Assembly (NCBI GenBank): GCA_020086605.1 | Contig: JACBWW010000008.1 | Span: forward strand, 26,611,441 to 26,675,440 | Source of the DNA: Lanius collurio | Lineage: Eukaryota > Chordata > Aves > Passeriformes > Laniidae | Reading direction: 5' to 3' | DNA: 64,000 nucleotides | Shown here: positions 49,009 to 61,247 of the stretch, piece after piece | Position numbering within the stretch: position 1 is the first letter of the stretch | Layout of the letters: every line of letters begins with the position of its first letter | The notes under the pieces: generated by a model | What the model was told of the DNA's origin: nothing | Database searches by the model: none | What the model saw: the letters and a program-made list of their open reading frames with translations, nothing else | Position numbers and translations under genes: made by a program

Positions 49009-51057
49009 GTAAATTCCTGTCTGCTGAAACTGAACCTTTTTCTGAAAATAACCTATTATTGCCAGCAGAGGGGACAAATGACCTGGTGTTTTGCCTTTTA
49101 AATTTTTTTTAAATGCTTTTTTTTGCTGTTTGTTTAATGTGTTTATGAATTTTTTGTGCAGAAGAAAAAAAAAAACAGGCTTGCTTTCAAAAGACTTTAG
49201 CAAGTATTGCATATTAACTTGCTGAGCTTTTGGGACTGCAGAACATAGTGTGCTTAGGGCTGAAGAGTCTGTGTGAGAGCCATGGCTGTTGTGGGCCAGA
49301 CTGGGAGGAGGTTCTATGTCACATCTGTAGGTCAACAAAGAAGCATTTTTATGTTTTTTATATTCATATTTCTTACATTCAAGACTCTGGTTTTTTTCCC
49401 ATAGCTTTGGGCACGTATGAGAATTGTTCAAATTCTCATGCACCAGGAGAGGTTCAGGCTGGACATTGGGAAGCACTTATCTACTGGCAGGGTGGTCAAA
49501 CCTGGGAACAGGCTTCCTAGGGAGGTGTTGGGTGCCCTCAGGCTGTCAGCATGTAAGAGGGAATTTGGACAATGCCCTTAGCAGCATGCTTTGCCTTTTC
49601 TTCAGCCATGAAGCTCAGGCAGTTGGAGTAGGTGATCATTGACAGTCCTTCCAGCTGAAAATACTATATTCCTTTGTTTTTCTGAAAACTCCTCTCTTCT
49701 CTTTCTCCTAAGTCTTTTTTTTTTTTTTCACTAGACTCGCTGCCATAAGAACAGTCACATAATAAAATCTTGTTACTGCATTGGATTGGTTTATGCTGCT
49801 CACACACCATCATCACAGAATGTTGATTTTTTTTTTTAATTGCGTAACCCCCATGTTTTAAACACCTGTGAAAGAGTAGGTTGAGCTTACATGACTAGCA
49901 GTGCAATTGATAGGAGTGGCACACTGCAGGTGCTCATGTGCCATTGGATTATATTTACAGCTTACTGACGAAAATACATTTTTACACCTGGAGGAAGTGG
50001 AGAGAGAGAGCGTAGGATGGGCTATTTCACCTGCACAAATGACAGGATGGTCAGGAGCTGATGAACTTACCTACTGTGAGGCTACTCTGCTTGCTTCCTT
50101 ACTCCAGTTGCTGTGGAGCTGATGTTATTTTACAGCTGATAACAACAGAGTGCCCCAACAACATGTCATTGGTGTTTCTACTGCCCCATGGCCCATACTA
50201 GCTCTAAAATGAGTTAGATATGCATGGGGCAATAAAGTCCTGGCAAAAAGAGTGTTCATCACTTCATGCTGAGTACCTGGTTAGGCTCTCTTGCATCCTA
50301 GGGAGAATTCCTCCAGTAGGTTGTTTGTAATATCTCCCTTCCTACTTACCAGTCATGCTGCCTTAGTATCTCAAAACACAGAAGTGGGATTTTAAAAAAA
50401 CCTTAGTGGAGTGACAGCTGCTGAAGGCATGACCATGCTTGTGGGCCTGAGGATGAAAAACATCACAGGGTCTCCTTCCAGCACCCTTTATACACAGCAG
50501 TGCTCTTATTTAAATAGAAGCCAGGTGGCTAATTACTTTTGGTAATCTCTAGTTGAGGAAAGACATGCTAGTAACTCTGGCAGCAGTTCGTGGTTGTACT
50601 AAGACTGCATGAAAAAGTCTGTTTCATAAATTCAGCAAGGGTTTGTGAGCTGCATGGATCATCACAGCAGGTTTGTGGTACTGTGAGCAGCACTGAGCCA
50701 TCAGGTGTGGATTTGATTCAGGTTTTTAGTCTGTTTTTCATAAATCTGGTGGGAAAGGTACTGGCTAGATGACTTTGTGAGTAAATGAAGAAATAAAATC
50801 CTATCATACTACTTTGATATTTTGTCTTTATTACGTAGTCTTGTTTCACTACCATTTCCCTGAGGTGACACTGTCTCAAAAATTTGGAAAGAACTCCATG
50901 ATAGCAGAACATCACTAGAATGAAGGGCTTGTTCTTCAGGGAAAGCTTTGTAATTGATTACTTGTCATGCTGCTGCTTATTTATAAACAAATGCCATCTG
51001 ATACTTCTGTGCAGCAGAATGAAGAGGGGAGATGCATTAATTCTGTTTTGTTTGCAG
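49009..51057 (+). other. ADAMTS12 intron between exons 13 and 14
   Basis: About 2 kb. Holds a sense CR1 3' fragment at about 49440-49672 and short T runs near 49719 and 49828. Reading frame from 50920 is open into exon 14, but the acceptor at 51051-51057 (tttgcag) and homology place the exon start at 51058. Confidence 0.9.
49440..49672 (+). repeat. CR1 LINE 3' fragment, sense
   Basis: 'ggagaggttcaggctggaca', 'ttgggaagcacttatctact', 'gcttcctagggaggtgttgg' and 'ccttccagctgaaaatacta' are CR1 3' landmarks, diverged. Confidence 0.85.
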
Positions 51058-52206
51058 TGCACTGTCACCTGTGGAGGTGGAATAAGGACTCGTAATGTCA
51101 CTTGTGCCAAAAATAATGATGAGCCATGTGATAGTTCCAAGAGACCAAACTCTAAGGCCCTGTGTGGTCTTCAGCAATGCCCTTCTGCTGGGAGATTTCT
51201 GATGCCCCCACAGGCACCCAGAAGAGGCAAGATCATAATCAGAAAAACAACAGCTAGTCCTGAAAGGAGTCTTCCTCGCAGAATACCCAGACCAAACCCC
51301 AGGTTCCATACAACAACAAGAATACCCAAGCATGAAACTGTAACTTCCTGTTTGCCTACATCCTCTGGTTTGGGTAATGTCTCAGGAAAAGAGGGAGCAG
51401 CAAACAGGACAGTACAAAATAATTTTGCTGGATCAAGTGATGTTTACAATTACCCAGTTGTTTCTACTGAAAATAGCTCATATCTAAATACTACTTCATG
51501 GCCTTTTCATAACAGCTTAAATACTGAAATTATAAGGCATGCTGAGAGCACCTCTAAAAGTGAGCCAGTTTCTACTGCAGAGAGTGAGAAGCAAAGAAGT
51601 GAGGACACTCCTGTTCCCTCTTTTACCAGTAGTCCAAGAATAACTTCCAGCTATGATTACTTAACTGAAGAATCTGACTACACTGTTGGGCCACTTGGAG
51701 TTAGCAAGAAGCCAGTTGATCTCTTTTACAGCACAGAACTCAGTCCTGAAATTGGAACCAGAAGCACAACCTTGGACACTGCCTCTCCTGTCATTCAAAA
51801 TGAGCGTGTGACTTCTCAGTCCCCACCAGCATCTCATCACCAAGACCCTTCTGTGTTTGATCATGTTAGCAGAGCAGCACAAGGGCTGGCACTTCCAACA
51901 GCAGCCAACCATGTCAGTCTGCAGGTTGATGTGCCTGCTCAAGAGGCAACTACCCCACAAGCAGTGGTTACAGAAATGCCCTCAGAGCTTGGTCATGCAC
52001 CCAGAGACCAGACTGACAGCAGAGAAGAAATAAAGCTGCCTGACACCGTAACTACCAGCACACAATCCTCAGCTCTCAAGCATGCTCTGAAGAACCAAAG
52101 TGCAGCAACTGAGGGTATTTTAATGAATGTCACAGAAAACAGCCACATAATAACATCCAACAGTTTGCCCAGTGGTGCTTACTGGATAGTAGGCAACTGG
52201 AGTGAG
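51058..52206 (+). CDS. ADAMTS12: ADAMTS12 exon 14 of window: TSP1-4 core, mucin-like segment, lead-in to TSP1-5
   Basis: Residues 652-1034 in one 1,149-bp exon (383 codons, no stop). CTVTCGGGIRTRNVTC to LCGLQQC (652-692) is TSP1-4 with all six cysteines. Residues 693-1024 are a Ser/Thr/Pro-rich mucin-like stretch with six NxS/T sequons (NVS, NRT, NSS, NTT, NQS, NVT). It has an Arg/Lys-rich, proline-rich start (706-734) and a later acidic, Tyr-containing patch (SSYDYLTEESDY). One unpaired cysteine lies at C749 (codon 51349-51351). AYWIVGNWSE (1025-1034) begins TSP1-5. Mucin-like segments in ADAMTS7/12 carry O-glycans and chondroitin sulfate in mammals; Ser-Gly pairs occur here but are not proof. 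Acceptor tttgcag, donor gag|gtaagt. It corresponds to the large exon 19 of the human gene. Confidence 0.96.
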
Positions 52207-52704
52207 GTAAGTTATTTTTTGGTCATAAGAAGTGGAGAGGGTGAACAGCTTTCTGAAGCACTGCTCAGGAAACAAAGCTTCTTAGTTTGTCACAATTATC
52301 TGAAATCAGTATTATGCATATGAAATACTTATCATGAAAAAAGTGGTAACTTGGGATATCTAAGATTAGGTTGCTTACAGTGAATGAATATAATCTGGTC
52401 TATGTGGCCTGCTCACATTTTACAAACTTTTATTTAATATCCTTTCCACTGTAAAGTTTTATTTTTATGTTAAAAGGGTTCTTTTTATGCTAATGGATTT
52501 TACATTCTTTAAATCATGATAGCTAAAGTGAGAGATGTTGGTATCTGAACTAATCTCCTATTTTTTGATGGCCTTTTTTATCAAGCTAAACAAAGTCAGA
52601 TCTAAAAACCTCCTAGCCCTGATCTGTGTCTCAGTATTGATGGAGAAGTGTATCTAAGGTCTGTTTCTGTCTACCTATTTACTCTTGTGTCTGCTGGGAA
52701 TGAT

Positions 52705-52800
52705 TCAAAATCACAGAAATGCAGAAATGCAGGGCCAGAAAGGGCAGCATGAGATGACTAAGTGTATCCCTTGTCAGTGGAGGCACATGTAGGCCCCTGA
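52705..52800 (-). repeat. Possible ancient CR1-like 3' end
   Basis: 'aatcacagaaatgcagaaat' then 'gcagggccagaaagggcagc' resembles the antisense 3' end of old CR1 families. Weak. Confidence 0.4.
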
Positions 52801-53566
52801 GATAGTGTTGGATGCAGACAGTGTGTAAGACCCCTGCTCTGTCACCATTGCATCAGCACTTGTTCAGGACATACACTCCTGATGAGTTTGAAATTTCATG
52901 TTGTGCCTTCCTATGGCCAGGTGAGAATGGTCTTAGCTTCCCCTAAGGGACATGAAGCGTTCCCTCGTGCACATAGCTCTGTAAGAGAACACCTGAGATT
53001 AGATCTGCTTGGGTGGGAGAGCCTACAAGAGAACATCAAGGGAAAGGTTGTGGCTCCAAACCCACCACAGCCTGAGCAAAGGCCTGCACTGCAGAGATGC
53101 TTCAGTCTGTCCTAGTCATTTGTCCACCTTGAAATATTTTCCTTATACATAGCTGGCATCTACCATACTGGAAATGAAGATTCTCTTCTTTATCTGCAGG
53201 CTGTGGAGGACAATTATCTTCTTAATAACTCTTCTGGGGTCTGACTTCTCAATTTTTTCAGATTTTCCTTGGGTTCTCTAAATATCTGGGTTCTCTAATA
53301 TTTGTTGTTCTTGTCTGGTCTTGCTTCAGCATCATCATATATTTCTTTATCAGTGATGTTCATTGTGACCCCTGCAGACATGTGGCATATTAAATGGAGT
53401 AATTACTATAGTTTTATTTAATATCCTCTTTGTAAATGCAGAAATGAGATTTGTATTGCTTTGTAATCTTGCTTTGATTTCTTCAATTTGTGGTCTGTTG
53501 TAAACCCTGGATCCCTTCTACAGTATTTCTAGATCAGCAGAAGTTCTCAGTTACATCTGGGAGCTC

Positions 53567-53643
53567 TGTGTGTGTGTATATGTGTATTTATATTTATATT
53601 TATAATTATATTTGTATTTATATTTACACACACAAATGCGCGC
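53567..53643. repeat. Simple repeat: TG, TTTATA, then CACACA
   Basis: tgtgtgtgtgtata, a run of tatttatatttataat-like units, then ttacacacacaaatgcgcgc. The TG and CA ends are complementary and could pair across the AT centre. Confidence 0.9.
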
Positions 53644-53654
53644 ATAAAAATTTT

Positions 53655-54300
53655 TCCCTTAATGTAGCATTTTGCATCTATTTTTGTATTTCAGGCCACC
53701 GCTTTCTTACTGTTTTTATTGTGATGAGATGTCATCGAATCAGATTTCAACTTTCCTTCCAATTCTCCTTCCTTGTCATCATCTTCAAATGTCTTAAGTA
53801 CATGCTGTCTTTCCTCATTCAGTTAGTTGATGAAAATGCTGAAGAGAGCCTTGTTTTGTAGAGCCCTGCAGAGCCATGTTTGAAATGTCTGTTCATTTTG
53901 ACACTGAATCACTGACAACCACTTTATCACACTTTTTCAGTTAGTTGAACACCAGTCTTACCATTATTTCACCTAGACTGTATTACCACCGTTTGCTAAA
54001 ATAATGCTTTTTGCAATCATGTAAAAATGCATCACACCAGCCAGCGCCTTATTTTCATTAAGCCATGTCCCCCTATCAGAGAAGGATATTAGACTCAATT
54101 GAATTATTTTGTCTAGATAGGTCCATGTGGGCTTTTCTGTTGCTTTATCATCTTTGTTAGTATTTGCCATTTTGATCTGAATTGTGAAGTCAGCTTGGGT
54201 GAAGCATTCCATTAGACCACAGATAGGACTTTTTATTTTCCTAGAGGTAAATAGAAAGATTTTCTTATCTAGTCTGCTGGGACTTCTCCAATCTATTACA
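53655..54300 (-). repeat. Ancient CR1-like LINE remnant, antisense
   Basis: Text such as 'gagagccttgttttgtagag', 'tttgaaatgtctgttcattt', 'tttcagttagttgaacacca' and 'ctatcagagaaggatattag' follows, in order, the antisense reverse-transcriptase region of old amniote CR1 families. Heavily mutated, with no intact frame. Limits approximate. Confidence 0.5.
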
Positions 54301-54565
54301 AAAATTAATTCTCAACAGTTCAAAGATTATTGAAGGAGACATGAATGAATGTAGAGATAAGGTTAATACATTTGATTTCACAGAACTGATGGAGTCAATA
54401 TGATGATACTTAATGCATCTAACTTTGTTGTCCTTTAATGATTTAGTAGTCTTTTGCTATTCTCCTTCAAGCTGTTGTTTCTTGTTTAAATAAAATTTAA
54501 GTGTGGCACATTTAACTTCATTTTTCCAATTTGAAGAAATGATGAAAAAGAGAATTTGTGGAGCC

Positions 54566-54682
54566 TCCATCCTTGGAGATCTTCTGAAGCCATCTGGACA
54601 TCGTTCTGGGCAACTGCCTCTGGGTGGCCCTGCTTCAGGAAAGGTCCTTTCCAATTCCATCCATTCTGTGGTTCTATTAGTA
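54566..54682 (+). repeat. CR1 LINE 3' fragment, sense, with internal deletion
   Basis: 'catccttggagatcttctga', 'gccatctggacatcgttctg', 'ctgggtggccctgcttcagg', then directly 'aaaggtcctttccaattcca' and 'cattctgtggttctatta'. The usual stretch between 'gcttcagg' and 'ggtcc' is missing. Confidence 0.88.
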
Positions 54683-56724
54683 AGGTCAGCTATTCTCTTT
54701 CTCATTAAATAAAAGTTACCCGTTTCACACACACACCTTGAGTCTGACATTCACAGAACCTTTTTTTTTTGTTCATTACTTTTAATTTGTTTTCAATGTA
54801 CAGTTTTCTGACTTTGTTTTTGCTCTTTCTGTGTACTCATCCTCAGTAACTGATATTTCAAGACCACTGCATCTACCTGCATACCACCACCTGGTCTTAA
54901 TACACTCTTTCTCTTTTAGTAGCTGCCAGTATTCTGACATTGCTTCGCTCTGTGGGAGATGTCTGTACTAGTAAATAAATAGAACAGTGATAGTCACTGG
55001 GATGGGAAGGTGTGACCTTTCCCGTAATATGACTGGCACCTGCCCCCTCAAGGAAGAGCACTAATTTCAGTAGGGCAAACCAGTGCCTAGATCCACCAGA
55101 GCCTGTCTGTAACTTTTACTTCCTTCCCTGCTAGTTTCCTGTGCCATTCTGGGCTGTCACTTTTCCCTTTCCAAGAGATTTCTGGATACCAGAGGTACTT
55201 CATTACTGCCATATCAGCTCATTCTATTAGCACCTCTGCTATTGGTCATGTAAAGTCACCTGCACTTTCCTCCTCTGTGATAGACATCTGCTGTGCCAAG
55301 AGGAAATCTTGTTTCCCAAATGACAAAAGGGAAAAGCAGTATGTCTTCAGAAACATACATAGCATCAAGAGAGTCAAGAAAGCTAAGGCTTTATCCTCAA
55401 ACTGCAGTATCATGCCTTTCTCTCTTTGACCCTGTGCTTGCACACAACAGGGTTTGAAAGAATCCTGCTGTTCCACTTTCCTCAGGCAAGAACATAAAGC
55501 TTTCTCAGTGTGATCTGCCCAGCATCATCCCTGGAACTGACTTTGGTCTTCTCACATGTGCTCAGAATGGGGCATTGGTCAAGGACTGAGCAACCTTTCA
55601 GTAAAGGCTTGGTGTTGTCAGACTGGTATAGCAAAGCTGGGGAAGGCATCAAGCCATCAGAAAGCAGGACAAGGGCAGTCCATCCTCTCAGTCAGAAAAG
55701 TTGTCTTAGAAAGGTGTGTCACTAGGCGTGCAGTTTCCTTTAACAGGACCTTTGTGGCCTCTTGGACATGTGACTCAGGAATCTCCATGTCTTCAGTGTA
55801 GGGTTTTTTTTCCTGCCTTAGCTTCAGCTTAAGTTTCCTTATTTTTCCAAGGACGCTTACTCAGCTTTCCATATTTAACTGTCCCACTTCCACAGAGGGA
55901 ATTCAAACCCCACAGTAGCATTTTCATTCTTCGTTGTTATGCTGACTTAATCCAAGGTTATTTATGCTGTTTCCCATGCCAGCTAAAGACAGCTTAGTGT
56001 GTGTTGGGTTTGGCTCTACGGGTGTAGTTCACTGTCCCACCCTTTCTAAGGCAAAAAAAGGTAAATGGGCTCTCCAACCACTTTCCACCCCTACCTGCTT
56101 CAGAATACAATGACAGTGTTTGGGTTTTTTGTGAGGAGTTTGCACTCTTGGGGTATGGACTGGAATAATCAATATTCTCTTTCCTCAGATGCTAAAATCC
56201 TTCTAAACGTTGAAAACACTCAGCCACTTCCTGAATTAATAATTTAGTGAAATATTTTCCTGTACAATTTTCCCAAGATTCTCATGCATTTATTTAAGAT
56301 TTTCAGCACCATGCACTCAATTAACTGACCATCTCATCAGCAGTATTAGGAGTAGAGAGGGCACAATGCTGAAAATTGGATGCAATTACATTTTATATGG
56401 GATCCCCAAAGATAACAGAAGAAAACAGGGGAACCATCATTGAGCTGGTACAGATTTAGAATGTCTCAGTAAGCAGGAGTTTGCCAAAGAAAAGAAGTGC
56501 ATAGTATAAATCAGGATTGGCATTGTCTTAAGAAACCAAAAGAAAGCCCTCCTTCAGAATACTAAGTAAAATTTAGGTGAATCTGAAGTCTTCTTTTGAG
56601 TATCTTAGGTAACATATGTCATCTAAAGTGGCTTTAGATACTTACATATAGGTTCCAGGATTGTTCCCAGAATGATGTACTAATTTTGAGTTTGCCCCTG
56701 GGCTTTCCTCTTGCCCTTGTGCAG

Positions 56725-56877
56725 TGCTCTACAACCTGTGGAATGGGGGCTTTCTGGAGACATGTGGAGTGCAGCAGCAGGAACGCATCGCACTGTCAGG
56801 GCATGAAAAAGCCTGATCCTGCAAGGAGATGTTATCTCCGCCCATGTGCTAGCTGGAAAACAGGAAATTGGAGCAAG
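56725..56877 (+). CDS. ADAMTS12: ADAMTS12 exon 15 of window: TSP1-5
   Basis: Residues 1035-1085, phase 0-0. [20 protein letters not shown], then [20 protein letters not shown], complete TSP1-5, with an intact O-fucose site. [10 protein letters not shown] starts the next repeat. Acceptor ttgtgcag, donor aag|gtaacc. Contains a sequon N-A-S and N-W-S. Confidence 0.96.
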
Positions 56878-59483
56878 GTAACCTCATTCAGAGCTGTGTG
56901 TGAACAGTAAGCTTGCAAATTTCAGTGAGTATGAAATTCTGCATACTTCATTTTTAAAACAATTATTTACTCAGTGAATGCATACATGATTCCCAGTTGA
57001 CCATTCAGCATTAATTTGCCAATTTCCTGACCAAGTTATATGTGGAAACACATCTGCTGTGAATTTTGTTCTTCCTGTGGTGAGTTGTGCTTGTTAACTC
57101 TTGCCAAAGGAAGAGCCAAAGCAGGATTCACTGTTCATGTTCTATGGAGAAAGCAAAGCTGTACATAGTTGCTTGTGGCATCTTTTTAATCTCTGCCTCT
57201 AGGGGCATAGCCTAATTTTAAAAAGCAGTGGGAATTTGGAAGAAGGGGGTTGTTGTGTTCCTATTCACCCTTATCACCATGTACTATCTCTTACGCAATA
57301 TAGTCTGTTCCCCATGTGTAACCTCTAAGTTTTATATTAAATTTAAAAAAAAGAAACAACAACAACAAAACAAAGCAAAACAACGAACAAAAAAAACCCA
57401 AACAACAGCAACAACTAAATAAACCCAAACAAACTAAAAGCAAATTGTACTGGGGAGAACGCCTGCTATGTACTGTACAGGGTTCTATTTGGTCCTAGTT
57501 TTGTACCCATGGCCTGGTCAAGGGACAGAAGAGTGTCCAGGTGGCTGTGTGGAGCCAGAACAGCTGTGCTTGAGTTCCATCTTGGTATTTTAAGCTGTGT
57601 GAAGAACACTTGGAAGGCCTTTGGTGACTTCTTGAGGCTTATTACATTTTGTCTTCATGCAGTCTAAAAATTGAGTTTCAAACCACAGGTTATTTTTCAA
57701 GACTACAAAGAGATAAACTACAAAATTCTGTTGTAAATATTGTTGATTTAATAAGGAAAAAAATAGGTGTTTCAAACTTTTTCACTGCAGACCATTTCTG
57801 TGGACAATGTTGTTGCCATTGGGCTAGAGGGCAGATAGATAGAAATAAAAGGTTATAGTTACAAAACCTGTGTTATTATTGAGCTCTTTGATGTAAAATT
57901 GATTTGTGCAGGAATTACATGCCTGTTTAGAAAGTTCAGAAAAGGCCAAGGCTTTATATAACTACATTTAAGCCTTTGAAATTAATTTTAAAAGATACAT
58001 AGACATCCTCTCTCGCAGCTGCAGTAGGGCAATTTCACCTTCACTTTTTCTTCATAAATGTCATTGCTCTTGCAACAAGTGAATGATGTTCATGTCACAA
58101 AACATAGCTAGCAATCAGGTTTAGTGACAAAATATTACAGGAAGCAAATTTTTTAAAATGTTGGTCCACTTATGAAACAAGTTTGAGGCAAGAGGATTCT
58201 CTTATCAGATTTGTGTTAACCTCCTTGTTTTCCATCAAGTGGACTATACAAACCTTATTACAGTTTCATATAAAAAATGACTAAATTTTTTGCTTGCTTT
58301 ACAAGTGGCAATTGTATTTTGTTACTCATTTCAAATATTTTTAAGGAACTTTATCACAGCAAGGTGGCTGGGTTCCCTGCTGGTGTAGTAGAGCTTTTTC
58401 TGCTCCTTTACTCTCAGCTAATTTTTCCCTTCTCCTAAAAGAAAGGCACTTCAGACTTAATCTTAGCATCTGAGTTTAATGCCAGATATAATGTGCATAT
58501 ATTTTGAGGCTGATGTACTCACTTTCTTACACAGCCACTTCTGTCCACTGTTTCTATCCAGAGAGACAGAAACCTGTCCTGTGGACAAGAGTAAGGACTC
58601 CCTTTCCATCCATTCTTCATCTCTTAGGGGAGGTATTATATTCAGGTTCCTTACCCAACTAAAGTATGCTTATTTATGCAAAGGAGAACAGAATCAGTTG
58701 TTACTGCATCACAGTGGTAAAGATGAAAGCTGATCTGAGATCATTCACTGGTACAGTGGGAACTGGCTTTAATTCTGCATGAAGACAAAATGTGTGTTTT
58801 TCCTTATCCCTGGGATAGCAAATTCAGTTCTCCCTCAAGAGCAGGAAAGGTCCTGAGCTTTGGTGCCTGGGGCAAGACCTGGTGATGCTGCATGAGGCCT
58901 TGGAAGAAGCTCTGGCTAGAAGCAGGAGGCTGAAAGCCTCACTTAGCTCCTCAGCAGAGCCCAGTGACTTCACAGGGTGTGAGTGAGGCTCAGGGTGCCT
59001 CTCTCTTCCCTCCATCTTCTCAAACTCAGGCTACTCTTGGGGTATGGATCCTCCTGGTGCCATGGACATCTAAGGAAGGTGAGGGTGGGAACTGCTACTC
59101 ATTCTCTTCCTCCCTCGGAAGCAACTAAGGAACTGACAATATCCCTGCACACAGAACCCGTTTTTTGTATTTATTGCATTATGACTCTTCCACTATGATG
59201 TTTTTGGAAATAGCTGGCAAGATTTCCCAATTAAGTATGTATCCATATTATTAATGGCCATAGCAGTGTAGGAGGGGAAGTACTTACACAGCATGTTCTG
59301 GGCTGCTGTGAGGAAAACCCCAGTGTTTAAGCCTCACAACAGGTTGCTGTTAAGGTAAACTGGAAATTCCCTCTGTTTGGGGTGCTCAAAGCTCAGGCTG
59401 TCCTCCTCCTCTGTGACTGGGGCAGCTACAGCCTCTCAGTGGAGCATCATGTGGAGATGTGCCTCTCTCTCTTTTGTGTACAG
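56878..59483 (+). other. ADAMTS12 intron between exons 15 and 16
   Basis: About 2.6 kb with a CAA/A-rich simple repeat at 57344-57440. The segment near 58850-59100 is somewhat GC-richer but matches no family I recognise. Confidence 0.88.
57344..57440. repeat. CAA / A-rich simple repeat
   Basis: Aaaaagaaacaacaacaac followed by irregular caaa, cccaaa and aacaac units. No adjoining retrotransposon body was recognised. Confidence 0.9.
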
Positions 59484-59657
59484 TGCTCTGTGAACTGCAG
59501 CGGGGGCTTCAAGACCCGAGATGTTCACTGCATGGATGTTCGGGAAAAGCGACTTCTCAGGCCTTTCCACTGCCAGTTACTCAGCTATAAACCACAGTTC
59601 AACACTAGCTGTAACACAGAGCCTTGCTTGCAATGGCATATGGAGCCCTGGAGTGAG
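59484..59657 (+). CDS. ADAMTS12: ADAMTS12 exon 16 of window: TSP1-6
   Basis: Residues 1086-1143, phase 0-0. Starts CSVNCSGGFKTRDVHCMD and includes LLRPFHCQLLSYKPQFN and CNTEPC; WHMEPWSE opens the next repeat. The first motif is CSVNCSGG: Asn replaces the Ser/Thr that would be O-fucosylated, so this repeat probably lacks that sugar. It gains N-C-S, an N-glycosylation sequon of a sort with Cys in the middle. Human ADAMTS12 as remembered also has an Asn there, so this looks ancestral. Acceptor tgtacag, donor gag|gtactg. Confidence 0.95.
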
Positions 59658-61247
59658 GTACTGTTCTTTAAAAGAAGCTTTGGGAACCAGGAATTTCCTT
59701 TCAGGTAACAGCGACTGTTAGATCCCGTGCTGTCAGGTAAACTTCTGCTCCAAGGAACACACAGCTGGTGAGTGCCACTCTGCAGTTCTTGTGAATGACT
59801 ACAGCAAAAAATAGCACAGGTGTTCATAAGGCTTCACAGAATCATTCTTAGAATTGCACGTGACTTACAGCTGGAGCTGTAAATTATGGTATCTTGAAAA
59901 AAAGAAGCAGATGGCCTGGAAGAAAAATTTTTTTTAGCTATCCTAAATGAGTAAATGTGATTCATTTAGATGAATCCTTTTTGCTGCCATTTTAATGTTG
60001 CTTTCTCATTATGGTGAATTTAGGATTTTCATTTACACTTTTGGACTGAAATTTTATGGGGCCTAAGGCTTAGAACAGACAAGATAAATCTGACTTTTGG
60101 GTCCCTTTGTAATATAAATCTATGCCGACAAACTCAGAGGCAGCCAGGTGCATATTTAAGTCAGCTAAAGCATGTGGTCTGATTATATTTTAAAATTTAA
60201 CCCCACTGAAAGCAGCTGTGGAGAAAGTGTCACAATGTTTGCCCTGTGGACCTGATGCTTCAGGATTTTAAGGGGGGTGATCACTTTTTCTTTTCAGGGC
60301 ACTAACAAATCACACCTGGAGGACACCAGGATGTGCTGTCAGAGCAATCAGCAGGGGTTGGAAAAATAAAAATAGCCAAATGATTATGCTTGCTTGCCAC
60401 TTAAACTACTTTATAAAAACACTAGTCCAACCCTGATAGTTGTCCTCATGCTAAGGACACTGGATAGAAGTGGATTGAGAAGGTTCATTTATCAGATGTT
60501 AGATATAGTGCTCTGCCCATAGGGGTGCAATTCTTTGTAGGACAGGAACAGTGCATTGTTCAAAGTTTATTTGGTACCTTGTTTCATGCCAGAGTGTATT
60601 TCAAGCAGACTCTACTACAGACTTAGTGAAAAAATAGTAAAATATCAGTGCATAAGTAATTCTAGAATGTGGACAGAAGAATGTTTAAAAAATAACCTGG
60701 ATCCCTATCTTTGTATGAAACTTTTACTGCCAAGCAGTTCAATTTTTGTATGGATTGAATTTTAATTTCCCCAACCACCTCATAAAAATGAGATGCTGCA
60801 TCTTACAAACTTGTTCTGTCTTCAGTTAGTGTTACAGATTAATCCTGCAGACATGTGACTTCTAATCTCGTTCTTGTTAGAGAAGCTACTGGTGTTGGTG
60901 ATACTGACGAGTTCTGTGTTGCCTGTTCTGTGTAGCCACTTCTGTGCTGTCCCTTTGTCCTTGCAGTAGGATGTGCCAGCAGCAGCTTTGCCTCAGTAGC
61001 AGCTTCTTCCCTGTCTCCTTCCAAGCACATGGAATAAGTGCCTCAGTGCAGACCTTTTCCTCATGTCTGGACTTTAGGACTTGATGTGCAGGCTAGCTCA
61101 TACATCTTTCTAAACCCATGGGCCAGTGGGGCAGGGTTCTCATTACCCGTGGCCCCACATTTCTGCATGAACATTTGTAGCTTTCTCTGTGGTCTGTTTC
61201 TGGTTTCTCATGCTTTCCCACCTGTGACTGGGCCCCTGTTTTGTCAG
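59658..61247 (+). other. ADAMTS12 intron between exons 16 and 17
   Basis: GT-AG intron of about 1.6 kb. No gene or clear repeat recognised. Confidence 0.9.

Larger units (their letters stand above)
52207..56724 (+). other. ADAMTS12 intron between exons 14 and 15
   Basis: About 4.5 kb. Contains old CR1-like remnants (about 52705-52800 and 53655-54300, antisense), a TG/TTTATA simple repeat at 53567-53643 and a sense CR1 end at about 54566-54682. Nothing recognised in the remaining 2 kb. Confidence 0.88.

Noticed and set aside
50920..51057. In-frame upstream extension of exon 14
   Set aside because: The frame is open from 50920, but homology and the tttgcag acceptor start the exon at 51058, where the phase matches exon 13.
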